NCBI RefSeq assembly: GCF_042677945.1
Contig: NZ_JBHUDN010000001.1
Source: Haloplanus litoreus
GTDB taxonomy: Archaea > Halobacteriota > Halobacteria > Halobacteriales > Haloferacaceae
Direction: 5' to 3' (one strand)
DNA: 64,000 bases
Shown here in pieces: positions 40,764-48,592 of this stretch. The notes beneath the pieces were generated by a model. It was not told where the DNA came from and searched no databases. It saw nothing but the letters and a program-made list of their open reading frames with translations. Made by a program: the position numbers and the translations under genes. How positions within the stretch are numbered: position 1 is the first letter of the stretch; every line of letters begins with the position of its first letter.

Positions 40764-41414
40764 ATGTCGTTCGCGACCGTCGACGCCGAAACGTTGCTCG
40801 CCGGACGGAGCGACTGGATCGACCGGAAGACGGCGGCGACGCTCGCTCGTCATCCGCTGGCGTCCGTCGACACGGAGTATCCCCACTACGCGCGGTCGGT
40901 CGACTCGCCGACCGCCCCTCGACACGCCACCCGGTGTTCTACGGCTGCTACGACCGGCACTCCGCGGTCCACAGCCACTGGGTGCTCGTCCGGACGCTCC
41001 GCCTCGTCGACGAGGCCGCCATCGTCCGCGGCGTCGACGCGCGAGTGACGCCCGAGAACGTCGCCCGCGAAGTCGAGCGCTTCGCCGACGACCGGGATGC
41101 CCCCGTCGCCTCCGAACCGCTCGGTTGGGACTTCCTGTCGCCGTCCCTGACGGAGGCCGACCTCATGCGTCGGGTGTACGACCGCGACGAGTTCCGGGCG
41201 TGGCTCGACCGCTTCCTGCCCGACCTCACGACTCCCCCGACGCGACGATTCTCGACCCCCGTCGACGTGGTCTCGGTCCCCGAAGACGGGGTCGCCTTTC
41301 ACCTCGTCGGGGTGAACCTCTCGAAGGCGTGGTGTCTGGCGGGTCTCGCGGACGCCCTCGACGGGCACGGTATCGCGCCGGGGATCAGCCCGGCGCGCGG
41401 CCGTTGGCACCTGA
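40764..41414 (+). pseudogene. Decayed DUF2891 gene (frameshifted and internally deleted)
   Basis: The first ~48 codons from ATG 40764 (MSFATVDAETLLAGRSDWID...YPHYARSVDSP) are in one frame. The family hallmark RHPVFYGCYDRHSAVHSHWVLVRTLR appears in a different frame from about 40920 on, so a frameshift lies near 40905-40925. The second part runs to LNLSKAWCLAGLADALDGHG but is far shorter than the usual DUF2891 protein (about 330-350 residues), with the middle missing. A TGA at 41412 lies in the original frame. It is convergent with the PEP-synthase-like gene. Confidence 0.75.
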
Positions 41415-41436
41415 TAAGAGAAACTTCCGGCCGCAG

Positions 41437-42801
41437 TCAGTCGATCTGTGGGTCGTCCTCGTCGTCGAGCGTCTCGCGTGCGGAATCGAGCAAAAGTTTC
41501 CGTTCGGCGCGGGCGACGACGCGACGCACCTCGCCGACGGCGTCGATGTTCGAGGACAGCGAGCTGATTCCCTTCTCGACGAGGAACTTCGCCATGTCCG
41601 GGTGGGAGCCGGACTGGCCCGTGATGGTGGTATCGACGTCGTGTTCGTTACACGCCTCGATGACCTCCGCCATCGCCTCCAGGATGGTTGGGTGGAAGTC
41701 GTCGAAACGGTCCGCGACCATCGCGTTGTTGCGGTCGACGGCGAGCATGAACTGGACGATGTCGTTGGTACCGAGCGCGACGAAGTCGATGCCCTCGTCG
41801 ATGATCTCGTCGATGGATCGAATACTGGCCGGCGTCTCGATCATCGCGCCCCAGCGGTGTTTCTCCCGGTCGATTCCGACTTCGTCCATCAGTTCTCGTG
41901 CCCGACGCACGTCCTCCGCGTCGTTGGGAAGCGGGAACATGACCTCGACGTTGTCGTAGCCCATGTCGTGCAGGCGCTTGAACGCCCGCAGTTCGAGTTT
42001 GACCATCTCGGGTTCCTTGAGGCTGCGTCGGATGCCCCGGTAGCCGAGCATCGGGTTGTGTTCGTGCGGTTCCTCCTCGCCGCCTTCGAGTTCCGCGAGT
42101 TCGTCGGTCGGCGCGTCGAGGGTGCGAGCGCGCACCGGCCGGGGATAGAACGCGTCCGCCACCTTCCGGATCTCCTCGGAAATCTCCTCGACGAAGGCGT
42201 CCTCACCGTGATCGGCGACGTACTTCTCGGGGGTCTTGCTCGTCGACAGCAGGATGTGTTCGAGACGGAGCAGGCCGACGCCGTCGGCGCCCGTGTCGGC
42301 GGCCCGCTGGGCTGCGTCCGGGATGGAGACGTTCACCTTCACCTCGGTCGCCGTGGTAGGGGCCCCGCCCGTCGTGGCGCGGTCACCCTCCGGATCGGCG
42401 TCGTCCACCTCGACCGTCTCCGACTCCGCTTTTGCGACGACGACGGTCCCTTTCTGGCCGTCGAGCGTGATCCGCTGGCCGTCGGACAGGACCGACGTGG
42501 CCTCGCCACAGCCGACGATGGCCGGAACGCCGAGTTCCCGGGAGACGATGGCCGCGTGGGAGGTCATCCCTCCCTCGTCGGTGATGATCCCCGCGGAGCG
42601 CTTCATCGCGGGCACCATGTCCGGGGCGGTCATCTCGGTGACGATTACGTCGCCCTCCTCGATCCGGCCGGCTTCGTCGATGTCCGCGATGATCTTCACG
42701 GGACCGGTCGCGACGCCCGGACTCGATCCGTAGCCGCTGACCAGTTCCGTCCCCGGTTCCAACTCCTCGTCCTCGATTGCCTCGGTCTCGTTTGCCGTCA
42801 T
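41437..42801 (-). CDS. PEP-synthase-like protein without ATP-grasp domain
   Basis: A 454-residue protein matching only the C-terminal two-thirds of PEP synthase. The phosphohistidine swivel domain is present (residues 20-125, GGMTSHAAIV with His82), then the PEP-binding TIM barrel (GLLRLEH, NPMLGYRGIRR, MIETPAS, ALGTNDIVQF). Missing are the N-terminal ATP-grasp domain (about 330 residues) and the catalytic barrel cysteine: the usual ICGQ motif reads ITGQ (Thr394). It starts one base after the TAA of GAPDH (same operon). It cannot be a normal PEP synthase alone; it may be a regulatory paralog or need a separate partner. Confidence 0.8.
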   Translation of the reverse strand: MTANETEAIEDEELEPGTELVSGYGSSPGVATGPVKIIADIDEAGRIEEGDVIVTEMTAPDMVPAMKRSAGIITDEGGMTSHAAIVSRELGVPAIVGCGEATSVLSDGQRITLDGQKGTVVVAKAESETVEVDDADPEGDRATTGGAPTTATEVKVNVSIPDAAQRAADTGADGVGLLRLEHILLSTSKTPEKYVADHGEDAFVEEISEEIRKVADAFYPRPVRARTLDAPTDELAELEGGEEEPHEHNPMLGYRGIRRSLKEPEMVKLELRAFKRLHDMGYDNVEVMFPLPNDAEDVRRARELMDEVGIDREKHRWGAMIETPASIRSIDEIIDEGIDFVALGTNDIVQFMLAVDRNNAMVADRFDDFHPTILEAMAEVIEACNEHDVDTTITGQSGSHPDMAKFLVEKGISSLSSNIDAVGEVRRVVARAERKLLLDSARETLDDEDDPQID

Positions 42802-43794
42802 TTAGATGTCGCCGATACCCATGACTTCGTTCGTCAGTTCGATGCTCTCCGCCGCGTCGGCGTCGCCCATCATCGCACGGATGGCGTCCACGTTCTCCGG
42901 CACCACGTCGCTCTCGCGGTGGATGGACTGGAACAGGTGGAGCTGCGGGCCGTCCATGCTGATGGAGTCCTCGAAGATCTGATTCTCGTAGAGGTTCATC
43001 CGGTCGCGGCCACGGTCCAAGGCGAACTCCTGGAGTTCCCAGCCCGAGTCGATGCCCAGGTCGCCGTCGATCACGTGGATGCGCGACTGTGACGCGAGCA
43101 GGTCGCGGACCTCCTCGGCGCTCGGCTCTGCGCCGAGTTCCACGTTGATGCCGTGGAAGTGATGCCGCACCGTCGGCACCTTCATGCCCATCGTCGTGAT
43201 CGGTCCCATGTCGGGGATCACTTCGAGGGCGTCGGGGCCGTGGTGGGACGGCAGCGTGACGGGGTCGGCCGAGATGACCGCGTGCTCGCCGCGACAGCGC
43301 ACGAGCGTGATGCTCGCGCGCTCGACGCCGTACTCCTCGTGAAGCGGTGCGAACATCCGGTTCAGCCCCGTCGTGTTACAGGAGACGATCCGGACGTAGT
43401 CCTTGTCGGTCGCCTCGGAGTAGTTGGCGCGGGCGGTGAAACTCGCGTCGGCCACGTCGGCGCCCTCGCCACCCTGGAACAGCGCGGGCGTGTCGTGTTC
43501 CTCGTAGATGGGACGGTACTCCGCGCCCATCCCGGCCGGCGTCGCGTCGGCGACGATGTCGCTCGTCTCGATCAGGTCGTGGATGTCCCCCGCGACGGCC
43601 ATGCCCACGTCGTCGAATCCGTCGTGTCGACCCTCCGGGACGTAGATGTCGTAGCCCCGCTCGGCGGCCGCGTCCGCCGTGTGGTTCGGACTGGCCTTGC
43701 CGATGCCCACGAGTTCCATGTCGGGCATCGAGTTCACTGCGTCGGCAACCCGCTTCCCGATGGTACCGTACCCGTTAACGCCTACGCGAATCAT
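42802..43794 (-). CDS. gapB: Type II glyceraldehyde-3-phosphate dehydrogenase
   Basis: A 330-residue archaeal GAPDH. The Rossmann start is MIRVGVNGYGTIGKRVADA, and the catalytic cysteine is in IVSCNTTGLNR (about residue 140). Residues such as MGPITTMGMK and PTVRHHFHGINVE fit the archaeal type II enzyme, which in haloarchaea acts mainly in gluconeogenesis. ATG 43794 is preceded by a TATA box 24 bp upstream, so a leaderless mRNA is likely. Operon with the PEP-synthase-like gene. Confidence 0.93.
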   Translation of the reverse strand: MIRVGVNGYGTIGKRVADAVNSMPDMELVGIGKASPNHTADAAAERGYDIYVPEGRHDGFDDVGMAVAGDIHDLIETSDIVADATPAGMGAEYRPIYEEHDTPALFQGGEGADVADASFTARANYSEATDKDYVRIVSCNTTGLNRMFAPLHEEYGVERASITLVRCRGEHAVISADPVTLPSHHGPDALEVIPDMGPITTMGMKVPTVRHHFHGINVELGAEPSAEEVRDLLASQSRIHVIDGDLGIDSGWELQEFALDRGRDRMNLYENQIFEDSISMDGPQLHLFQSIHRESDVVPENVDAIRAMMGDADAAESIELTNEVMGIGDI

Positions 43795-43812
43795 ACCGTT
43801 CGTTGACCTCTC

Positions 43813-43823
43813 CACCATATAGT
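43813..43823 (-). promoter_or_regulatory. TATA box of the gap operon
   Basis: On the minus strand CACTATATGGT, centred about 24 bp before ATG 43794. Confidence 0.55.
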
Positions 43824-43919
43824 GTCGACGCCTTTCGCAGGTTTTGCATGAACTTTCGTCCTTAACCTGCGGGCCGACTCACCTCCGGTACACACCGGCA
43901 CCCGTGCCGCCGTTCCACC

Positions 43920-44129
43920 ATGGCCAATCCGAAACAACAGGTTTCCAGTCGCGGTATCCGCATCCTCGGCGTCTTCGTCGTCGTGTATCTGCTGATCGGG
44001 TCGTACATGTATTTCTACATGGAACTCCCGACGCTCGCCTACGTCGCCTACGGCATCCTCAGTTGGGTCGGCGGTATGATGCTGTTCTACCGCCTCCACA
44101 CCTCGTTCATGGCCGACTTCGATCCGTAG
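43920..44129 (+). CDS. Small two-helix membrane protein
   Basis: A 69-residue protein with a basic N terminus (MANPKQQVSSRGIR), then two hydrophobic segments (about 15-35 and 38-58) separated by a short MELPTLAY turn, and a soluble C-terminal tail. The family is unknown to me. It is divergent from gapB, and its ATG follows a GC-rich stretch with no clear TATA. Confidence 0.7.
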   Translation: MANPKQQVSSRGIRILGVFVVVYLLIGSYMYFYMELPTLAYVAYGILSWVGGMMLFYRLHTSFMADFDP

Positions 44130-44240
44130 CGGGTCGACTCGTCGGCCGCGCCCCGCTAGTATGTAACTATCGTTCAGTTACTTTCTCGGCAGCATTCCTC
44201 AGGATCGTCCATTTTAATCATGGTCGATGATTACCTCGTT

Positions 44241-44250
44241 AAATATATTT
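44241..44250 (+). promoter_or_regulatory. TATA box for the 83-aa membrane protein
   Basis: AAATATATTT about 34 bp upstream of ATG 44280, in AT-rich DNA. Confidence 0.6.
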
Positions 44251-44279
44251 GGGTCTGGCCATAATTTGCTAAGAGAACA

Positions 44280-44531
44280 ATGGCCGCCGTCTCCGACACC
44301 TACGACGAACGATTCGGCCCCGCTTCGGGCGAGGGGCCCCCCGAAGCGCGGGTCGTACTCGGGTCCGTGATGGTTGCGACGGTCGTCGCCGTCGCCGCCG
44401 CGGGCTACTTCTTCGACCCAGCCGCCGCCGCCACGGCCGCCGTGGTGATGCTCCCGCTCCTCGTCGCCGCCTCGATCCGCACGTCGCTCACCGAGCACTC
44501 GGCCTACGTCGCGCTCTCCGAGCGGCGATAG
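44280..44531 (+). CDS. Small membrane protein, two transmembrane helices
   Basis: An 83-residue protein with an acidic N terminus (MAAVSDTYDERFG), two Ala/Val-rich transmembrane helices (about 24-44 and 48-68), and a polar C-terminal end SLTEHSAYVALSERR. A strong TATA box precedes it. No family assignment. Confidence 0.7.
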   Translation: MAAVSDTYDERFGPASGEGPPEARVVLGSVMVATVVAVAAAGYFFDPAAAATAAVVMLPLLVAASIRTSLTEHSAYVALSERR

Positions 44532-44871
44532 CCGTTCGTCACTCTCCACGGACGCGCCGCCCCATCGCGTCCCGCACCCGCCGAATCGGCTGGGTCGCCC
44601 CTTCCGCCCGCGTCCGTCGATAGAGCCATCCCATCGGCGTCACGGCCACGTTTCCCCGCACTACCCCGGATACTTCCGTGTCAACCGCTCTTCAGGCACC
44701 GAGTCGAACGCCGTCCGCGACACTCCCGGGTGGCACATCCGAAACGATTCCTCGAACCGGCAGTGGCCCGTGGCCAGTCACTCCGCCGACGGCCTGGTGT
44801 CGTCGTCGCTGAGTGCGCTCACCTCGGCCGACCCGACCCTTTAGGTCGCCGACGCCCTACACTGTGTGAGA
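44532..44871. other. Intergenic region, no firm gene
   Basis: In 340 bp the best minus-strand frame is 44539-44661 (GTG start, 40 residues, MGWLYRRTRAEGATQPIRRV in its middle). It is very basic and has no promoter, so it is not called. TTTAGG at 44840 is a weak TATA for the gene at 44872. Confidence 0.4.
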
Positions 44872-45231
44872 ATGTCATTCACGTCATCGTTCGAGACGGC
44901 GTCACTCACCCGACTCCACTGGGTCGGCATCGTTCTAGCGGTCATCACGGGAGTGGTCCACTTGGTCTTCGGCGCCCTCGCCATCGATACGCTCCAGGGC
45001 GTCAGCTTCGTCCTCGCGGGTGTCGCCTTCTTCGTCGCCGTCCTCCTCCTCCTTCTGGACTACCGGCGCCGCCTCCTCTATCTCGTCGGGATTCCCTTCA
45101 CCGGGGTGCAGGTGGTCCTCTACTTCTACCTGAACTGGCCGAACGTCCTCAGTCCCGGCGGCATCGGTGACAAGGTCGTCCAGGTGGCGCTGATCGCCAT
45201 CCTCGTCGTCCTCTACCGCCGGGAGACGTAG
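44872..45231 (+). CDS. Haloarchaeal membrane protein (DUF7475-like)
   Basis: A 119-residue protein with four transmembrane helices (about 15-36, 40-61, 65-83, 95-114) and short loops, starting MSFTSSFETASLTRLHWVGI. The His-rich helix 1 context (GVVHLVFG) and YRRRLLYLVGIPFTGVQ are distinctive. I recall a haloarchaeal family of this shape (DUF7475), tentatively. ATG 44872 is chosen; TTTAGG about 30 bp upstream suggests a near-leaderless mRNA. The stretch 45232-45475 downstream shows no gene. Confidence 0.7.
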   Translation: MSFTSSFETASLTRLHWVGIVLAVITGVVHLVFGALAIDTLQGVSFVLAGVAFFVAVLLLLLDYRRRLLYLVGIPFTGVQVVLYFYLNWPNVLSPGGIGDKVVQVALIAILVVLYRRET

Positions 45232-45475
45232 GCTCCGTCGCCGCGGCCACGGCCGGCGCCACGCCACCCGCACCCCGCTCACCGGGCCGCCGCCCACCTG
45301 CCCGAACGAGGTGACGTCGTTCAGAACGCCCGACGTCGCGAGCAGTCCGACCGAGGGCGTCGCGGACGGCACCGACGCCGACGGCTCGGCAGCGCGCCCG
45401 GCGCGCGACGACCGCTACGGCGGGCCAGAGCGCCGACGGACGCCGGTCCGGGGTGGCGGTCCCCCCGCCGACGGC

Positions 45476-46306
45476 TCACCTGGACTCGGGCCGGTAGAGG
45501 ACGTCGTACCCGTGGGCGACGTAGGTCAGCGTCCCCGCCGCCAACTGCCGTCGGCGGGTCCGGAGCCACGCGTCGGCTTCCGGCACCGTGCCGTCGACTG
45601 CGTCCGCGACGAACGACAGGATGGTGTCGAGAAAGTGGCGCTCGTCGGCGGGATAGCCGCCGTTTCGGGGGTGGACCACCCAGTCCGACGCGGCGGCCGC
45701 CAGCAGTTCCCCCGCTCGCTCCCGACAGTGATCGAGCAGGTGGCGTCCCGCCCGTGAATCCCGTCCCGGCGCGTCGTCGATGGCCGCGTGGTACGCCGCG
45801 ACGACGGCGTCGTCGGACGGATGCGCCGGCTGGAAGATGGTCTCGCCGTCGAACGTGATCGGCGCGTACACCAGGCCGTCGGGACCGAGCGCCGCCGCGA
45901 AGGCGTCGAGCGCCGCCTCGACGGGGACGAGGTCGAGAAACGCCTGCGCTACCACGAGGTCCGCCCGCTCGTCGCCGAAGGCGTTCAGCGCGTCCCCGGC
46001 CTCGAAGCGGACGGTCAGATCGTCGACGCGGAACCCACCCTCTACCGGCTCGGCGTCGAGTTCCGCCGCCCGCGACTCCCGGGCGGCTTCGACGACGGCC
46101 CGATTCCGGTCGACGCCGCGGTACGCACCGGCGGTCACGCCCCAGTCCACGAGGCGCGGGACGGTGACGCCGGTGCCACACCCCGCCTCCAGCACCCGGG
46201 GGGCGGCCGGGAGTTCGTCGAGGAGGCGGTCCCGGACCCGCCGGTCGAGCGCCCGGTCGTCGACCGTGCGTTTCGCCGCCAGATACCGCTCGTCGGCGTG
46301 GTCCAT
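45476..46306 (-). CDS. Class I SAM-dependent methyltransferase in PTPS cluster
   Basis: A 276-residue Rossmann-fold methyltransferase. The SAM-binding motif I is VLEAGCGTGVTVPRL (about 37-51), motif II is YRGVDRNRAV, and VRFEAGDALNAFGD then VVAQAFLDLV follow. The C-terminal 80 residues vary and probably form the substrate lid. ATG 46306 overlaps the TAA of the PTPS gene by one base (TAATG). The target is unknown. It is the last gene of the minus-strand cluster starting at 50577. Confidence 0.8.
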   Translation of the reverse strand: MDHADERYLAAKRTVDDRALDRRVRDRLLDELPAAPRVLEAGCGTGVTVPRLVDWGVTAGAYRGVDRNRAVVEAARESRAAELDAEPVEGGFRVDDLTVRFEAGDALNAFGDERADLVVAQAFLDLVPVEAALDAFAAALGPDGLVYAPITFDGETIFQPAHPSDDAVVAAYHAAIDDAPGRDSRAGRHLLDHCRERAGELLAAAASDWVVHPRNGGYPADERHFLDTILSFVADAVDGTVPEADAWLRTRRRQLAAGTLTYVAHGYDVLYRPESR

Positions 46307-46683
46307 TACAGTGATCGCTCGTGACTGGCCCACGCGTCTTCGTCCTCCCACATCCGGACGGTCAGGCGCGTGGGGTGGTCGGTGGGGACGTGCTCGACGA
46401 ACCGGTCGCCGAAGACCCGCGCGAACCGCTCGACGCTGGGGTTCCTCCCCTCGAACTCCGGTAGGTCGTTGAGGAGCGCGTCGGCGTACCGAGATTCGAG
46501 GCGGTCGAGCGCGGCGTCGACGGCGTCGATGTCCACGAGGTAGCCGTACTCGTTGAGGTCGGGTCCGGCGAAGCGCACTGCCACCTCGAAGTGGTGGCTG
46601 TGGACCTCGCCTTCGGGACCGGGGTCGGGGACCGTGAGGAAGTGCTGGGCTACGAAGTCCCGCGACACCGAGAGCCGGAACAT
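46306..46683 (-). CDS. 6-pyruvoyl-tetrahydropterin synthase/QueD-like protein
   Basis: A 125-residue protein starting MFRLSVSRDFVAQHFLTVPD. The zinc-binding histidines are in AQHF and HSHHFEV, as in the PTPS/QueD fold. A conserved Glu in EFEGRNPSVERFA matches the C-terminal catalytic region. It lacks the strong Cys of QueD at the usual place, so it may not be the queuosine enzyme. Neighbours (MDR dehydrogenase, CDP-alcohol transferase, methyltransferase) suggest a pterin-like or other cyclic product. Function undetermined. Confidence 0.75.
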   Translation of the reverse strand: MFRLSVSRDFVAQHFLTVPDPGPEGEVHSHHFEVAVRFAGPDLNEYGYLVDIDAVDAALDRLESRYADALLNDLPEFEGRNPSVERFARVFGDRFVEHVPTDHPTRLTVRMWEDEDAWASHERSL

Positions 46684-46720
46684 ACCCGGTCGTGGGCAGG
46701 GACGGACTTATACGCTCGGC

Positions 46721-47800
46721 TCACGCGAAATCGAGCAACACCTGTAAGGCGTTCTCGGGGCCGCCGTCGAGCAGTCGGTAGGCCTCGGCGGCGTCCTCGA
46801 ACCCGATCCGGTGGGTGACGAGGCGGTCGGCGGGTAGGTCCCGGAGGCGGTCCCACGCCACCCCCATCCGGCGTGTCTTGGTCCACCGCCCCCGGAGTTC
46901 GGGCGCGAGCGTGCTCACCTGGCTCGACGACACGTCGATGCGGTTCCGGTGGAAAAACCCCCCGAGGTCCGTCTCCGCGCGCTTGCGACCGTACCACGAT
47001 CCGACGACGATCCGGCCGTCGTACCCCACGGCGTCGATGGCGTCGTCGAGCGTCGCGGGCGACCCCGAGAGTTCGTAGGCCAGATCCGCGCCCGCGGGGT
47101 CGCCCCGTTCGCCGATTTCGGCCGCCGCCTCGGGGTGGAGCGTCTCGTCGGCGCCGAGGCGAGCGGCCATCTCCCGCCTGTCGGCGACGGGTTCGACCAC
47201 CGTGAGCCGATCCAGCGGGAACGCGGAGAGGACGCTCGTCGTGACGAGTCCGACCATCCCCGCGCCGAAGACGACGACGCGTTCCCCCACTCGCGGGCGC
47301 CCGTCCATGACGAGCGTCGTCGCCGTCTCTGCCGTCGGCAGGAGGGCGGCCGTCGCCGTCGACACGTCCTCGGGCACCGGAAAGAGATCGGCCGGCGACG
47401 CGACGAAGTGGCTCTCGTGGGGATTGAACGCGAACACGCGCCGGCCGTGCCATCGTTCGTCGACGTTCGCGCCGCAGTCCACCACCTCTCCGACCGTCGC
47501 GTAGCCGTACTTCAGCGGGTAGGAGAGGTCGTCGCCGAGGGCGTCGATGGTCGCGTCCGCGGCCAGGTCGCGGGGCATCTCCCCCCGGTAGATCAGGAGC
47601 TCGGTCCCCGAACTCACCGCAGAAACGCACACCTCGACGAGCACTTCGTCGGGGTCGGGACCGTTCACCGACTCCCGCTCGATGCTGATGGATCGAGGGC
47701 CGGTGAAGTAGAGCGACCGTCCGGTCGACGGGAGGGCCGACCCCCGTTCGTCCGCGTCCTCGACGCTTCCAGTCACGCCCGTCCTTGCGACGCCGCTCAC
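46721..47800 (-). CDS. MDR-superfamily dehydrogenase (zinc-type alcohol dehydrogenase fold)
   Basis: A 359-residue medium-chain dehydrogenase/reductase. The N-terminal catalytic domain has VCVSAVSSGTELLIYRGEM, and the Rossmann domain has VVFGAGMVGLVTTSVL (about 172-187). The zinc-ligand CGxD-type motif is replaced by SAVSSGTE, so catalytic zinc is not certain. YELSGSPATLDDAIDAVG and GSWYGRKRAETDLGGFFHRN continue the substrate pocket. Start is GTG 47800, with GTG 47776 possible. Gaps of 37 and 30 bp separate it from PTPS and the CDP-alcohol transferase. Confidence 0.82.
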   Translation of the reverse strand: MSGVARTGVTGSVEDADERGSALPSTGRSLYFTGPRSISIERESVNGPDPDEVLVEVCVSAVSSGTELLIYRGEMPRDLAADATIDALGDDLSYPLKYGYATVGEVVDCGANVDERWHGRRVFAFNPHESHFVASPADLFPVPEDVSTATAALLPTAETATTLVMDGRPRVGERVVVFGAGMVGLVTTSVLSAFPLDRLTVVEPVADRREMAARLGADETLHPEAAAEIGERGDPAGADLAYELSGSPATLDDAIDAVGYDGRIVVGSWYGRKRAETDLGGFFHRNRIDVSSSQVSTLAPELRGRWTKTRRMGVAWDRLRDLPADRLVTHRIGFEDAAEAYRLLDGGPENALQVLLDFA

Positions 47801-47830
47801 TTCATACTGCCGCCCACCCGCGTCGTGTGG

Positions 47831-48592
47831 CTATTCGACCGATCGTCCGTCGAGTCGCCCCGTGACGGACAGGTAGTCGCGGACGAACGTCGCGAGCGAC
47901 GGCGAGACGATCAGGAGGCTCGCCGGGTGGACGAGCGCAGCCGGGAGGATCGGTGTCAGCGCGACGGTGACAAAGCCCATCTGGAGCGCTGCCAGCGGCC
48001 GTCGCACCCGACTCTCCGGCAGGTCGCCGACCGGTCGTCCCCGCCGTCGGTGCCACCAGCACCCGGCGCGGTAGACGTAGCGTGCCGCCGACAGCGTGAG
48101 GTAGGCGACGGGGAGACGGCCCCAGGCGACGCCGACGAGCGGTGCGACCAGAAAGCCGAGCGTGTCGAACGCGTGGTCGAGTTTCTCCCCGAGCGGCGTC
48201 GTCTGTCCCGTCCACCGCGCGAGGCGGCCGTCGACGACGTCGAGGGAGACGCCGACGCCGTAACAGACGGCGGGTGCCCAGCGAACCGCCGGCGACGGTG
48301 GTACGACGAGAAACCCCGCCGTCGCGGCGTACAGCAGCCCCCGGGTCAGCGTGACGAGATTCGGCGGGGCGAGGGCCGCGGCCGGCCGGTCGGCGTCGAG
48401 GTGGTACGCGAGAAAGCTCACCTCGTACGCGAGGACCGCCCCCGTCACCAGCGTCCAGCGGTTCGCGGCGGCGCGGGTGGTCGCGTCGGCGACGAGCGTC
48501 CACCCCCCGACGGCCACGCCCGCGGCGGCGACGGCCGTCGCCGTCACCGCCGCGGCACCCAGTCGCCGTCCACGGACGTTCTCCCCGCTCAT
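47831..48592 (-). CDS. CDP-alcohol phosphatidyltransferase family protein
   Basis: A 253-residue integral membrane enzyme. The family motif D-2x-D-G-2x-A-R-8x-G-3x-D-3x-D is complete: DVVDGRLAR, then G, LD and FD (about residues 118-143). About six to seven transmembrane helices surround it. It transfers a phospho-alcohol from CDP to an acceptor, or the reverse, in phospholipid or phosphoinositide-like chemistry; the acceptor here is unknown. ATG 48592 overlaps the upstream fusion gene's TGA (ATGA). Confidence 0.85.
   Translation of the reverse strand: MSGENVRGRRLGAAAVTATAVAAAGVAVGGWTLVADATTRAAANRWTLVTGAVLAYEVSFLAYHLDADRPAAALAPPNLVTLTRGLLYAATAGFLVVPPSPAVRWAPAVCYGVGVSLDVVDGRLARWTGQTTPLGEKLDHAFDTLGFLVAPLVGVAWGRLPVAYLTLSAARYVYRAGCWWHRRRGRPVGDLPESRVRRPLAALQMGFVTVALTPILPAALVHPASLLIVSPSLATFVRDYLSVTGRLDGRSVE

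Noticed and set aside
41125..43092. A 655-codon plus-strand frame
   Set aside because: Antisense to the PEP-synthase-like gene, and its start lies in the DUF2891 pseudogene in a wrong frame.
44539..44661. A 40-codon basic ORF in the intergenic region
   Set aside because: GTG start without promoter, basic composition unlike neighbours, no known family.
46306..46683. Assignment of the PTPS-like gene as queD of queuosine/archaeosine synthesis
   Set aside because: No queC or queE lies nearby, the key cysteine is not evident, and the neighbours point to another pathway.
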